In this document: positions 33,979 through 42,838 of the stretch, one piece after another
Layout: the number at the start of each line of letters is the position of its first letter
Position numbering within the stretch: position 1 is the first letter of the stretch
Origin: Rhodospirillales bacterium
GTDB taxonomy: Bacteria; Pseudomonadota; Alphaproteobacteria; UBA8366; JADFVY01
NCBI GenBank assembly: GCA_020356105.1
Contig: CP070634.1
Location: 973,198 to 1,020,964 of the forward strand
DNA length: 47,767 nt
Reading direction: 5' to 3'
Notes under the pieces: model-generated
Database searches by the model: none
Seen by the model: only the letters and a program-made list of their open reading frames with translations
Told to the model about the DNA's origin: nothing
Translations under genes and position numbers: made by a program

Positions 33979-35211
33979 ATGACGAGCTTTCATTACAGGG
34001 CCGTCAGCGCCGCCGGCGAGATCGTCGAAGGCGATATGGACGCCAGCACGCCCGACGCCGTGGTCGAGAGCCTACGCAAGCAGGGGCATTTTCCGCTCAG
34101 CGTGGGCAATGGATCCGCCGCACCTGCGGCCCGCAGGGCGGCCGCGCTGCCGGCGCTTCGGCTGTCGGGACGCCGCCGCGCGCCCTCGCTCGGCGGGCTG
34201 GCGACGACAACGCGTGAGCTCGCGACGCTGGTTCGCGCCGGCATGCCGCTGGACCGCGGCCTGCGGTTCGCCACCGATATGGCGGGCGAGAAGGCCCTGC
34301 GGAAGGCGCTCGAACGGATCTATCAGCGCGTCCAGAGCGGTGCTGCGCTGTCCGAGGCGGTCAGCGAATATGGCCTGTTCCCGGGCTACTATTCGGGCAT
34401 GTTGCGGGCCGGCGAGGCGGGCGGCAACCTGCACCAGGTCATGGACCAGCTGGCCAGCTATCTCGACCGGGTCTATTCGCTGCGGGAGAGTCTTAGGAGC
34501 GCGCTGGTCTACCCCGTGATTCTGCTGCTTATGACGGTCGCCACGATCATCGTCATGTTCGCCTTCGTGCTGCCGCAGTTCCGGCCGCTGTTCGAGCAGT
34601 TGGGCGCCGATCTGCCGTTGTTGACGCGCGGCTTTCTGGCCGCTGGCGATTTCATCGAGGCGTATTGGTGGGCCGGCCTGCTGGCGGCTGTTCTCGCCGT
34701 CGCCGCCTTTCGGTTTCGCCTGCGCGACCCGGCGTTTCGCCGCAACTGGGACGGGACGAAGCTGCGCATGCCCTTGATCGGAAATATCATTACGCGCGTC
34801 GAGACCGCCCGCTTTGCGCGCACGTTGTCGATGCTGCTGACCGGCGGCCTGCCGCTCACGGAGGCGCTCCGGATCGTCCCCGACTCGCTGACCAGTACCG
34901 TTTTCCGCGACAGCACCGAAGCCGTCGGCAAGGGGCTGCGGGAAGGGGGAAGCCTGGCACGCGGCGTTGCCCGGGCCGGCGCCTTTCCACCGCTCGCGGT
35001 GCAGCTGATCCAGGTCGGCGAAGAGGCCGGCCGCCTCGACGGCGTGCTCGCAGAGCTTGCCACCGCGCTGGAAACCGAGTCGCAGCGGTCGATCCAACGT
35101 CTGCTGTCGCTAATGGTTCCGACGATCACGATCATACTCGGCGCGATCGTCGCCCTCGTCATTATCTCAGTCCTGGGAGCATTCTTGAGTGTCAATGACC
35201 TTGCTTACTGA
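33979..35211 (+). CDS. gspF: Type II secretion inner-membrane platform protein GspF
   Basis: This 410-residue protein has the two GspF domains and three membrane helices. Family signatures are LATTTRELATLVRAGMPLDR in the first domain and ARTLSMLLTGGLPLTEALRI in the second. It anchors GspE at the inner membrane. It starts two bases after gspE and its 3' end overlaps gspG by 23 bases. Confidence 0.95.
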   Translation: MTSFHYRAVSAAGEIVEGDMDASTPDAVVESLRKQGHFPLSVGNGSAAPAARRAAALPALRLSGRRRAPSLGGLATTTRELATLVRAGMPLDRGLRFATDMAGEKALRKALERIYQRVQSGAALSEAVSEYGLFPGYYSGMLRAGEAGGNLHQVMDQLASYLDRVYSLRESLRSALVYPVILLLMTVATIIVMFAFVLPQFRPLFEQLGADLPLLTRGFLAAGDFIEAYWWAGLLAAVLAVAAFRFRLRDPAFRRNWDGTKLRMPLIGNIITRVETARFARTLSMLLTGGLPLTEALRIVPDSLTSTVFRDSTEAVGKGLREGGSLARGVARAGAFPPLAVQLIQVGEEAGRLDGVLAELATALETESQRSIQRLLSLMVPTITIILGAIVALVIISVLGAFLSVNDLAY

Positions 35212-35638
35212 TCGCCGCCAGAAACGCCGCCGGCGTAGCCGGGGCGTTACGCTGATGGAGCTGCTCGTCGTGCTGGCGATCCTCGCGCTGATCGCCACGG
35301 TAGCAGTGCCGATGTACCTGAATTACCTGACGAAATCGCAGATACGCACGGCCGCGATCCAGATCGACCGGTTGGGCGCCATCCTGGACGCATATCTCCT
35401 GGATGTCGGTCGCTATCCGACGCAGGAGGAGGGCCTGGAGTCGCTCGTTTCCGCGCCGCCGGGGGTCGATCGCTGGGCCGGGCCGTATCTCAAGAACAAG
35501 GAGGCGCTGACAGACCCGTGGGGCAACCCCTACGTCTACCAGTCACCCGGCCGACACGGCAAATACGACCTCTATTCGCTCGGTGCCGACGGCGCTGACG
35601 GCGGTGACGAAGAAAACGCCGATATCACGAGTTGGTAG
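35189..35638 (+). CDS. gspG: Type II secretion major pseudopilin GspG
   Basis: This 149-residue protein has a prepilin leader and the class III signal RGVTLMELLVVLAILALI, cleaved after glycine with Glu at mature position 5. The C-terminal part has the GspG calcium-site style segment (DPWGNPYVYQSPG, then YDLYSLGADGADGG). It forms the bulk of the pseudopilus. GTG at 35189 has GGGAG nine bases upstream. The ATG at 35195 is the alternative start. Confidence 0.94.
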   Translation: MSMTLLTDRRQKRRRRSRGVTLMELLVVLAILALIATVAVPMYLNYLTKSQIRTAAIQIDRLGAILDAYLLDVGRYPTQEEGLESLVSAPPGVDRWAGPYLKNKEALTDPWGNPYVYQSPGRHGKYDLYSLGADGADGGDEENADITSW

Positions 35639-35647
35639 TCGGAGCTC

Positions 35648-36085
35648 ATGGTCGCAAGTCGCGGATACACGCTTCTGGAACTTCTCGTCGCCTTTGCCAT
35701 CGTAGGGTTGGTTCTGGCGTCGGTGCCGATGGTCGTCGCCACTGCCCGCCCTGGACCGGCGGCTCGGGTCGCGGCGGAGGAGCTGGCCGCGGCGTTGCGA
35801 TTGGCGCGCAGCGAGGCGATCGGCCGCTACGCGCCGGCCACCCTGCTGCTCGATGTGGAACGGCGCGTATACCGCGACGCCGATGGTGTGGAGCACGCCC
35901 TGGCCGAGGATCTCGACTTCAGTTTCGTGACCGCGCGTTCCGAGCTCACAGGCGACAAGGCCGGTCAGATCCGATTCTTCCCGGATGGCAGCGCGACCGG
36001 CGGGCGTGTCACGGTCACCGACGGCGGTCAGGCTTACATTGTCAACGTCGACTGGCTCACAGGAATCGTCGATGTCGAACGCTAG
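35648..36085 (+). CDS. gspH: Type II secretion minor pseudopilin GspH
   Basis: This 145-residue protein starts with a prepilin signal (RGYTLLELLVAFAIVGLVL). A helix typical of GspH follows (EELAAALRLARSEAIG), then beta strands (IRFFPDGSATGGRVTV, VDWLTGIVDV). It sits near the pseudopilus tip. It follows gspG after nine bases and overlaps gspI by 14 bases. Confidence 0.9.
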   Translation: MVASRGYTLLELLVAFAIVGLVLASVPMVVATARPGPAARVAAEELAAALRLARSEAIGRYAPATLLLDVERRVYRDADGVEHALAEDLDFSFVTARSELTGDKAGQIRFFPDGSATGGRVTVTDGGQAYIVNVDWLTGIVDVER

Positions 36086-36470
36086 TCCGGATATGGCGCC
36101 TTTCAGGCGAGACAGGGGGTTCACCCTGATCGAGGTCCTGGTGGCATTCACCATCCTCGCGTTTTCGCTGGCCGCGGCATACGGCGTTTTCTCCGATGCC
36201 TCGCGGGCGGTCGCTTCGGGCGAGCGATACGGGCGGGCGCTGGCACTGGCGGAGAGCCGGCTCGCGGCGGTCGAGGCGGCGCGACCCGACGCGGTCTGGG
36301 ACGACGCCGGCGAGTTCGACGAGACCTATCGTTGGCGCGTGGCGACCGAGACGCTGTCGGACAACCTGCCCGTGAACGTCCAGCTCGAACCCGTCGTCGT
36401 TTCGGTAACCGTGAATTGGGACGGGGGCGGCCCGCTGATCCTGGAGACAATTCGGCTGAGGCCGCGATGA
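36072..36470 (+). CDS. gspI: Type II secretion minor pseudopilin GspI
   Basis: This 132-residue protein has the leader MSNASPDMAPFRRDRG and signal helix FTLIEVLVAFTILAFSLAA with Glu5. LAESRLAAVEA and a short beta domain follow. It pairs with GspJ and GspK at the tip. The ATG at 36072 lies within the gspH end. The stop overlaps the gspJ start as ATGA. An upstream frame start at 35985 is inside gspH and is rejected. Confidence 0.9.
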   Translation: MSNASPDMAPFRRDRGFTLIEVLVAFTILAFSLAAAYGVFSDASRAVASGERYGRALALAESRLAAVEAARPDAVWDDAGEFDETYRWRVATETLSDNLPVNVQLEPVVVSVTVNWDGGGPLILETIRLRPR

Positions 36471-37123
36471 GCAGGCAGTCGTTTGAACGCCGCACGCGCG
36501 GCATGTCGCTTGTCGAAATCGTGATTGCTCTCGCGATTCTGGGGATCATGGCGACACTCTCGCTGGGCGGTCTGCGTCTCGGCGTGCGGACCTGGGAGAC
36601 GGTCGGCCAGCGCGTCGAGACCGAATCGCACGACCAGATCGTCCGGGCCTTCCTGCGCCGCACCCTGTCGCAGGCCACCCCCGTGCTCGAAGCCGGCGCC
36701 GACCGGCAGCCGCGTTCGCTGTTCGCGGGCGATGCGGAATCGCTGTCGTTGATCGCTCCGCTGGCCGAACATCTCGGGCTCGGCGGATTGCAGCGTCTGG
36801 ACTTCGAGGTCGAAGACAGCGGCGGCAGTTCCGGTTCCCGGTTGGTGCTGGTGCGGGTCCCCTATGTCCCGAGTGGCGGCGATCCCGGCGCGGCGAGCGA
36901 GCAGGAGCCGGAGCGGCACGTGCTGATCGAAGATGCGGCGCGGATCCGCTTCGACTACCTGCGTGAGCGCGAGAGCGGCGCGCGGGAATGGACCGGGAGC
37001 TGGACGGACGAGCCGACACTCCCGCTCGCGGTGCGGTTGATCGTCGAGCCCGGGGCGGGCCGCCTTGCGCCGCCGGAGCTCATCGTGCCTCTGCGCGTCA
37101 CCATGGTCACGGGGCGGCTATGA
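36467..37123 (+). CDS. gspJ: Type II secretion minor pseudopilin GspJ
   Basis: This 218-residue protein has the prepilin signal RGMSLVEIVIALAILGIM, then an LRLGVRTWETVGQRVE helix and beta-rich body ending in a RVTMVTGRL strand. GspJ with GspI and GspK forms the pseudopilus tip complex. It overlaps gspI and gspL by four bases each. Because gspK is interrupted, the GspJ partner may be truncated here. Confidence 0.9.
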   Translation: MSRQSFERRTRGMSLVEIVIALAILGIMATLSLGGLRLGVRTWETVGQRVETESHDQIVRAFLRRTLSQATPVLEAGADRQPRSLFAGDAESLSLIAPLAEHLGLGGLQRLDFEVEDSGGSSGSRLVLVRVPYVPSGGDPGAASEQEPERHVLIEDAARIRFDYLRERESGAREWTGSWTDEPTLPLAVRLIVEPGAGRLAPPELIVPLRVTMVTGRL

Positions 37124-38208
37124 GATCGGGTCTCGCTGTCGCCGCCGATACGTTCGCCGCCTTCTTTCGCTGGTGGCTCGGCGAGCTGTCCGGGCTGGTG
37201 CCGGGCTCCCTGCGCGCGGCATTTTCCGGCGAGCCCGCGCTGATCTCGGTCACGATCGGCGCAGACGCGGCAACGGTCGCACGGCTGTTGCGCGGTTCGC
37301 GCCAGGAGTTGGGCAGCATCGACCTTTCGCTTGGCGATGCGGAGCAGCGCGTCGCGATGGGCCGGTTGATCCGAGGCCGGATGCGAGGGGCCGTCGTCGT
37401 CCTGGCCCTGTCGGCCGAGCGGGTGTTGCGAAAGACACTCAACTTGCCATCGGCGGCCGAGGCCGAACTGGCCGATCTGCTGCACTTCGAACTCGATCGC
37501 CAGACCCCGTTTTCGCCAGAACAGGCCTGTTACGATTATCGTGTCGTCGACCGCGACAAGACGGCCGGCCGGATGAGGGTCGAGATTGCTGTGGCGCCGC
37601 GCGACGAGGTCGAACGGGCACAGGCTTTGGCGGCCGGCTGGGGCTTGACACCGGTCCTGGTCACCGCCGGCGGCGACGAAGAATCGGACCGGCCCTTCGA
37701 TCTTTCGGGCCGAACCGAGTCCAGCGGGCTCGGGGGGCGGGCGATCTTGATGGCGGTCTTGGCGGTGATTGCGGCTGCGCTTCTCGTTGTCGCAGTGGCC
37801 CTGCCGCTGCGCTGGCAGGCCACGGCTGCGGCGGAAGCCGACCGTACGCTGGCCGCCGCCCGAACGGCGGCGCGCGAGGCGACGGATTTGCGCGAGGCGT
37901 TGAGGCAGCGGCGACAGGACGCGCGATTCCTCATCGACCGGAAGCTGAACATGCCCTTGTCGGTGTCGGTTCTGGCGGATCTGACGCGGCTGCTGCCCGA
38001 CGACACCTATCTGTTCGAGTTGCGCTTCCAGGATGGACGGGTGCGGGTCCGCGGTTACGCGCCGGCCGCATCGCCGCTGCTCGAGCTGTTTGAGACTCAT
38101 CCTCGGTTCGCCGGTGCGCGGTTCGAATCGCCGGTGACCCGGGTGCCCAATATCGATAAGGAGCGATTCGACCTGTCCGTCGCTCTGGCAGCGGAGGGGT
38201 CGACATGA
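37120..38208 (+). CDS. gspL: Type II secretion protein GspL (PilM/PilN-like)
   Basis: This 362-residue protein has an N-terminal cytoplasmic actin-like part of about 210 residues (ALISVTIGADAATVARLLRG; LNLPSAAEAELADLLHFELD), one membrane helix (AILMAVLAVIAAALLVVAVA), a coiled coil and a periplasmic ferredoxin-like domain (RLLPDDTYLFELRFQDGRVR). It links GspE to the periplasmic platform. The start overlaps gspJ as ATGA and the end overlaps gspM as ATGA. Confidence 0.9.
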   Translation: MRSGLAVAADTFAAFFRWWLGELSGLVPGSLRAAFSGEPALISVTIGADAATVARLLRGSRQELGSIDLSLGDAEQRVAMGRLIRGRMRGAVVVLALSAERVLRKTLNLPSAAEAELADLLHFELDRQTPFSPEQACYDYRVVDRDKTAGRMRVEIAVAPRDEVERAQALAAGWGLTPVLVTAGGDEESDRPFDLSGRTESSGLGGRAILMAVLAVIAAALLVVAVALPLRWQATAAAEADRTLAAARTAAREATDLREALRQRRQDARFLIDRKLNMPLSVSVLADLTRLLPDDTYLFELRFQDGRVRVRGYAPAASPLLELFETHPRFAGARFESPVTRVPNIDKERFDLSVALAAEGST

Positions 38209-38798
38209 GCCCGACATTGCCGCCGATGGTCGGGCGGTTGGCCGCCGTGGCTTTGCTGATCACCCTGTTGGCCGGCATCTGGCTGGTTGGCCTGGCGCCG
38301 CTCGTGAAAAGCTATCGCGCCGACCGCGAATCCGTCGCCTTTGCCAGCGAGCAACTACCCCGGCTCCAGCGTCTGGCCGCCGCGGTGCCGTTGCTGCAGG
38401 CCGAGCTGGACCGGATCGCACGGGATCCGACCGGCCGCACCCGGCTGTTGAGCGGTGCGAGCGACGCCCTTGCGGGGGCTGACCTGCAAAACCGTGCCTC
38501 TCGCGAGGCAACGCGGCACGGACTGACTTTGCGCAGCGCGCAGGTCCTGCCGCCGGTGGCGGAAGAGGGCTTCCGGCGGATCGGCATTCGGATCGCGCTC
38601 GAGGGTGACCTTGCCGGCCTGCGTCGCTTGTTGTACAGCATCGAAACCGCGCCGACCTTTCTGTTCATCGACAATCTGGAGATCCGCAGCCGCGGCGGGG
38701 GGCGGATCCTGCAACGCCGGAATCAGCAGGTGCAGCCCGACGAGAGGTTGGCGATCCGCTTCGATGTTCACGCCTATCGTCGCGAGGTGGCGCCGTGA
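38205..38798 (+). CDS. gspM: Type II secretion protein GspM
   Basis: This 197-residue protein has one membrane helix near the N-terminus (GRLAAVALLITLLAGIWLVG), a coiled-coil region (SEQLPRLQRLAAAVPLLQAE) and a periplasmic ferredoxin-like domain (IGIRIALEGDLAGLRRLLYS). This is the GspM/PilO arrangement that pairs with GspL. It overlaps gspL by four bases and gspN by four bases. Confidence 0.88.
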   Translation: MSPTLPPMVGRLAAVALLITLLAGIWLVGLAPLVKSYRADRESVAFASEQLPRLQRLAAAVPLLQAELDRIARDPTGRTRLLSGASDALAGADLQNRASREATRHGLTLRSAQVLPPVAEEGFRRIGIRIALEGDLAGLRRLLYSIETAPTFLFIDNLEIRSRGGGRILQRRNQQVQPDERLAIRFDVHAYRREVAP

Positions 38799-39430
38799 GG
38801 ATGCCGCGCACACTGGCGCGACCGCTCGGTGCCCTCTTGCTGTTCTGCCTGCTCCTGGCCGGGGTGGTGGCGCTCGAGATGCGCCATCCGGATTCCCTCG
38901 TGTTGGTCGTCGAAACCGGCGGCGGCGCGCAGGGCGGGCCGGACTCGGTGGCTGATGGACAGGCCGAGGATGGAACTTACCGGCCCCCCGGCGAGTCCGT
39001 CTTCCAGGTGATCGAGGAGCGTCCACTGTTCTCGCCGGACCGGTTGCCGCGCGAGGATGCACCCGTCGCGGTTCCCGAGGGCCCGCCCCCGCCCAGCGGG
39101 CTGGACGGGCTGATGCTCACAGGCATCATTCACGCTGGCGACGCCTGGGTCGCGATCGTCGAGCCGACCGGCCCGCCGCGGCCCGGCAGCGAGGCGCTGT
39201 CGCTTCAGGTCGGCGAGACCCTGCGCGGCTGGACCGTGGAAGAGATCCTCGAGGACCGGATGGTGTTGGCACACAGTGACCGGCGATTCGAGATGGTGTT
39301 GACCGAGGATCCGACGCGCCGGCGCCAGCGGCCGCGCCAGCCCCCCACCCCGGCCGGCGGCGTGCGAACGCCCGGCTTTGTGGCGCCACAGCCGCAACAG
39401 CCTGCACCGCAATCGCAGACGAACCGCTGA
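38795..39430 (+). CDS. GspC/GspN-like HR-domain type II secretion protein without PDZ domain
   Basis: This 211-residue protein has an N-terminal membrane helix (LGALLLFCLLLAGVVALEM) and a periplasmic homology-region-like domain (FQVIEERPLFSPDR, LMLTGIIHAGDAWVAIVEP, LQVGETLRGWTVEEILEDRM). It ends in a proline- and glutamine-rich tail. The HR domain of GspC binds the secretin N0 domain, so this protein likely plays the connecting role. There is no PDZ domain, unlike classical GspC. The GTG start overlaps the gspM stop as GTGA. Confidence 0.8.
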   Translation: MRMPRTLARPLGALLLFCLLLAGVVALEMRHPDSLVLVVETGGGAQGGPDSVADGQAEDGTYRPPGESVFQVIEERPLFSPDRLPREDAPVAVPEGPPPPSGLDGLMLTGIIHAGDAWVAIVEPTGPPRPGSEALSLQVGETLRGWTVEEILEDRMVLAHSDRRFEMVLTEDPTRRRQRPRQPPTPAGGVRTPGFVAPQPQQPAPQSQTNR

Positions 39431-39610
39431 CCTTTGCAGCCCGGCTCTTTCGGCGACCGCGCATTCGACCGCGTGCCCCCGGGGGCGGCCAATCCAGAGA
39501 CACCGGCAACCGGCTAGGAGTCCGAGGTTCGCAGGATCTCGGCGGCAATCATGCGCCGTCGGCCCTGACGGCCGAGCACTTCTTCAACTAAGTGGAAACC
39601 TCCGCGTTGG

Positions 39611-40162
39611 CTAGTCGGCGGGCCAGATAATGCCCTGGAGCCCGGCCGGGCAGCAGTATTTCCGGCCGCTCCCGTAATCCTGGAAAATGTGGATGTTCAC
39701 GTAGCTCCAGCCCTTGGCCATGTGATCCACCAGCGATTTCATCGGCTGCTTGCGCAGCGGGCCGGACAGGTCTGCGGCCGTCAGCGTGCCCTCGGTGACG
39801 GTTCCGTTGCCCTTGATACCCTTCGGCGAGAAGTTCAGGAGGAAGGCAACGGTGCGGCCGTGATCCTCGCCCGGCGGCAGATGGTAGTGCTCGCCCTCCG
39901 GGGTAGTCGCGTCGGCGCCCAGATGGATGTGAATCTGGGAAACCGCCTCGATTCCGAAGACGTCGACCTTGTACTTGACGGTCTTGCCATCGCTGCTGAG
40001 CCGAAACGTCGCAACGCCGTTGGCCTTGACGTCTCCCGGCAGGATGGCCCGGTTCGGCTCCAGCTTCGCGACGAAAACCCTCTCGGCCGCCGTCGCCGGC
40101 AGCACGAGCGACAGCAACAGAATCCCCGAAACCGCGATGCCGCCCTTTATGCGTTTAATCAT
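39611..40162 (-). CDS. Secreted CHRD domain protein
   Basis: This 183-residue protein has a signal peptide (GILLLSLVLPATAAERV) and a CHRD domain (VFVAKLEPN; VDVFGIEAVSQIHIHLG; GTLTAADLSGPL; YVNIHIFQDYGSGRKYCC). CHRD domains are found in secreted and surface proteins of unknown function, sometimes with metal-binding histidine clusters, and one is visible here (HIHLG, EHYHLPPGEDHG). The ATG at 40162 is chosen for the signal peptide, while a longer frame to 40645 is in the opposite trpF-like gene. It is convergent with the type II secretion operon. A 12-base palindrome (39475-39486) in the gap has no U-run. Confidence 0.85.
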   Translation of the reverse strand: MIKRIKGGIAVSGILLLSLVLPATAAERVFVAKLEPNRAILPGDVKANGVATFRLSSDGKTVKYKVDVFGIEAVSQIHIHLGADATTPEGEHYHLPPGEDHGRTVAFLLNFSPKGIKGNGTVTEGTLTAADLSGPLRKQPMKSLVDHMAKGWSYVNIHIFQDYGSGRKYCCPAGLQGIIWPAD

Positions 40163-40406
40163 TGCCTCGTCCCCGATTTGATCCCGTCGAATGACAATGA
40201 TAACAGCGCAATCGCGTCTCCGTAAACAGCGACTGGCGCGGTTGGGGCAAACCGACATCGGCGATGCGGTCACATCTTCGCACCCCTCGGCGGGTTCCGC
40301 CGCTTTGCGCGGGCGTCGTGCGGGCTCCGTGCCGCGGGGCCGGATCGGGCTGGTTTGCATGCCGTGCCGATCTGACCTTAGAATTATGGCCGCGGGGAGG
40401 TGAGGA

Positions 40407-41069
40407 ATGGTCACAGTCAAGATATGTTGCATCGCCTCGATCGCCGAGGCGGAGCTCGCGGTCCGCCACGGCGCGGCCGCGCTGGGGCTTGTCGGGCGGA
40501 TGCCGAGCGGTCCCGGCCCGATCGCGGACGAGAGGATCGCCGAGATTGCCGCCTGGGCGCCACCGGCGGTGGCGACCTTCCTGTTGACCTGCGAAACCGA
40601 GCCTGACGCCATCATCCACCATGTGCGCCGCTGCGGCACCAGCACCGTGCAGCTCGTCGACGCGGTGACATCGCGGGCCTACGAGGCGCTGCGCAAGGCG
40701 GCGCCGCAAGTAAAGATCGTTCAGGTGATCCACGTGAGCGGCCCGGAATCGGTCGACGCCGCCCGGGCCTGCGCTCCGCATGTCGACGCCCTGCTGCTCG
40801 ACTCCGGCCGGCCGGCCGCCACGGTGAAGGAGTTGGGCGGCACCGGCCGCGTGCACGACTGGTCGGTGAGCCGCCGGATCGTCGACACGGTCGCGCGGCC
40901 GGTGTTCCTCGCCGGCGGCCTCAACGCCAGGAATGTCGCCGAGGCGTATCGACGGGTCCGGCCGTTCGGCCTCGATCTGTGCACCGGCGTTCGCACCGAC
41001 GGGCGACTCGACGCGGCCCGGCTGGCCGAATTCTTCGGGGCGCTGTCGGCTGGCGCCCCGGGCCCTTGA
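40407..41069 (+). CDS. Phosphoribosylanthranilate isomerase-like (TrpF family) protein, divergent
   Basis: This 220-residue (beta/alpha)8 barrel follows TrpF. The catalytic cysteine is in VKICCIAS, the catalytic aspartate in ALLLDSG, and the phosphate loops in GGTGRVHDW and LAGGLNARNV. Several substrate-loop residues differ from standard TrpF: the usual SPR segment reads MPSGPGP, QLHG reads QLVDA, and SSGVE reads CTGVR. It is not linked to trp genes. It could be a functional but divergent isomerase or an enzyme on another phosphoribosyl substrate. An AAGGTGAGGAAT region precedes the ATG at 40407. It stands alone and is divergent from the CHRD gene. Confidence 0.75.
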   Translation: MVTVKICCIASIAEAELAVRHGAAALGLVGRMPSGPGPIADERIAEIAAWAPPAVATFLLTCETEPDAIIHHVRRCGTSTVQLVDAVTSRAYEALRKAAPQVKIVQVIHVSGPESVDAARACAPHVDALLLDSGRPAATVKELGGTGRVHDWSVSRRIVDTVARPVFLAGGLNARNVAEAYRRVRPFGLDLCTGVRTDGRLDAARLAEFFGALSAGAPGP

Positions 41070-41096
41070 CCAGGTTTCTCCGCGAACGGCTATGCC

Positions 41097-41181
41097 GTCA
41101 TCGCGAGGCGGCGAAGCCGACGACGCAATCCGGTCTCTCCATCGTTCCGGAATGCCGCGGCGCCACCGGCCTCGCGATGAC
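41097..41181. repeat. Interspersed inverted repeat (GTCATCGCGAGGC...GCCTCGCGATGAC type)
   Basis: Perfect 13-base inverted ends, GTCATCGCGAGGC at 41097-41109 and GCCTCGCGATGAC at 41169-41181, enclose 59 bases including GGCGAAGCCGACGACGCAATCC. I recognise this as a common intergenic element of alphaproteobacterial genomes. It lies between the convergent TrpF-like and 5'-nucleotidase genes. Confidence 0.75.
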
Positions 41182-41208
41182 AGCTCTGTATCCCCGGTCC
41201 CAGGCGTC

Positions 41209-42726
41209 CTACTTCGCGGTGATCCGCCCTTCGGCCTTCGGCGCGACCGGGGCGTTGGCGGCGATGTAATCCATCACCGTCGTTGCCATCAGCGTGCCGC
41301 CCGAGGCGTCGATCAGCGCCTTTCCCTTCTCCAGTGCGGCGTACCCGTCGCCGCCGCCGGCCATGTAGTCGTTGGTCGCGACCCGATAGATCTTCGCCGG
41401 ATCGAGCGCCGCGCCGCCGACCTTGACCGAGACGACGCGGCTGCCCGCTGTCGCCGCCGGATCATAGACGAGGGACAGGCCCGAGACCTGCGGGAATCGC
41501 CCGGCCGTCTTCTCGACCTGCGAGACACCGTTTTCTAGAGCCGCCACCACGTCGGCGCCCGAAAGCTCGAGCAACACGGTCACATTGCCGAACGGCAGCT
41601 CGGTCAGAACATCCTTGCGGGTCAGTACGGTTCCCGCATCATACGTGCGGTCGCCCCGTATGCCGCCGCCATTGGTAATGGCGATATCGGCGCCCACGGC
41701 CTTGCGCATCGCATCGGCGATCAGATTGCCGATATTGGTCTCTCGGGTGCGCACCGACGCGCGCTGCGAGTCGAGCAACACCGCGACCTTGCCGACCGGC
41801 ACGTTGAGCGCCTCGTCAAGACGGGCGTTGTGCCCGTCGACGATGGCCTTGATGTCGGAATCCGGCGTGACGCCGGCGGTCGAGGTCAGGCGCCAGGCCG
41901 GCACGACCTGCAATCTCTTCCGGCCGCGGCTTTCGACCCATTCGACGGACAGGTCCAGCGCGCCCAGATGATGCGCGTCGTACCCGGCTTTGAGGATCGG
42001 CACGCTGCCGGCCCGCCAGACGATCGGATCGTGGTCGTGGCCGCCGAGGATGGCGTGGATGCCCTCGACCTCACGCGCCAGGGCGATGTCCGTGGCCATG
42101 TCGAGATGGGTCAGGGCGACGATCACGTCGGCGCCCATATCCTGCAGTTTCTTGACCGATGTGGTTGCCGTCGCGGTGATCGACGCGAAGCTGATCTCCC
42201 CGCCCGGCGAGGAGAGCGTATCGGTTTCGGGCGCCAGAAGCCCGAAGAATCCGACGGTGAAGTCGCCGGCCTTGACGGTATGCAGGTCGACCATGCCGGC
42301 GGCGGGTTTGCCGTCCCGGCCCAGGACATTGGTGCCAAGCCAGGGGAATTTCGACTCGCCGATGCGTTGTGCCGCGATTTCGGGGCCGAAGTCGAACTCA
42401 TGATTGCCGGGGACGGCGACGTCGACGCCGACCGCGTTCATCAGTTCGATCATCTGCGTGCCCTTGGTCAGGCCCGACATGACCGACGGCGAGATGAGGT
42501 CGCCGCCGAAGGTGGTGATGCTGTGTTGCGCTGCCGCGCGCTCCGCCTTGAGCAGGCTCATCAGCTCGGCGAACCCGCCCTGCCCGCGCTTCGGTGAGAT
42601 TTCGTAGACGTCGTTGACATGCAGGAAGGTGATCTTGGTCGGCTCGGCCGCCGCGGCCAGCGGCAGCGCCAGCAGCAGGACGGCAACGGCCGGCCAGGCT
42701 CCCGATTTCCGTAGGATCTGATGCAT
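41209..42726 (-). CDS. Periplasmic bifunctional UDP-sugar hydrolase / 5'-nucleotidase
   Basis: This 505-residue protein has a signal peptide (AVAVLLLALPLAAAA) and the two domains of 5'-nucleotidases. The metallophosphatase domain shows HVNDVYE, TFGGDLI, VPGNHEFDFG and GGHDHDP. The C-terminal substrate domain shows TNGGGIRGDRTYDAG and ATNDYMAGGGDGY. The first motif has Tyr where UshA has His, a variant I have seen elsewhere in the family. It should release nucleosides from nucleotides in the periplasm. The ATG at 42726 follows a GGGAGAGG Shine-Dalgarno sequence, while the frame start at 42744 does not. It is divergent from the SorC-type regulator gene. Confidence 0.92.
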   Translation of the reverse strand: MHQILRKSGAWPAVAVLLLALPLAAAAEPTKITFLHVNDVYEISPKRGQGGFAELMSLLKAERAAAQHSITTFGGDLISPSVMSGLTKGTQMIELMNAVGVDVAVPGNHEFDFGPEIAAQRIGESKFPWLGTNVLGRDGKPAAGMVDLHTVKAGDFTVGFFGLLAPETDTLSSPGGEISFASITATATTSVKKLQDMGADVIVALTHLDMATDIALAREVEGIHAILGGHDHDPIVWRAGSVPILKAGYDAHHLGALDLSVEWVESRGRKRLQVVPAWRLTSTAGVTPDSDIKAIVDGHNARLDEALNVPVGKVAVLLDSQRASVRTRETNIGNLIADAMRKAVGADIAITNGGGIRGDRTYDAGTVLTRKDVLTELPFGNVTVLLELSGADVVAALENGVSQVEKTAGRFPQVSGLSLVYDPAATAGSRVVSVKVGGAALDPAKIYRVATNDYMAGGGDGYAALEKGKALIDASGGTLMATTVMDYIAANAPVAPKAEGRITAK

Positions 42727-42838
42727 CTTGCCTCTCCCGTACAATGTTTTGACTCCGGCTTCCGGGGATCTCCGCGCATCCCGGGCTGGCCATGCTAGCA
42801 GAAACGAGAGGTTGCGCGACCAGCCCGCGATGCGGCGG

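Noticed and set aside
39475-39486. GCCCCCGGGGGC as a terminator for the secretion operon
   Set aside because: It has no loop room and no U-run. The 12-base palindrome is not sufficient evidence.
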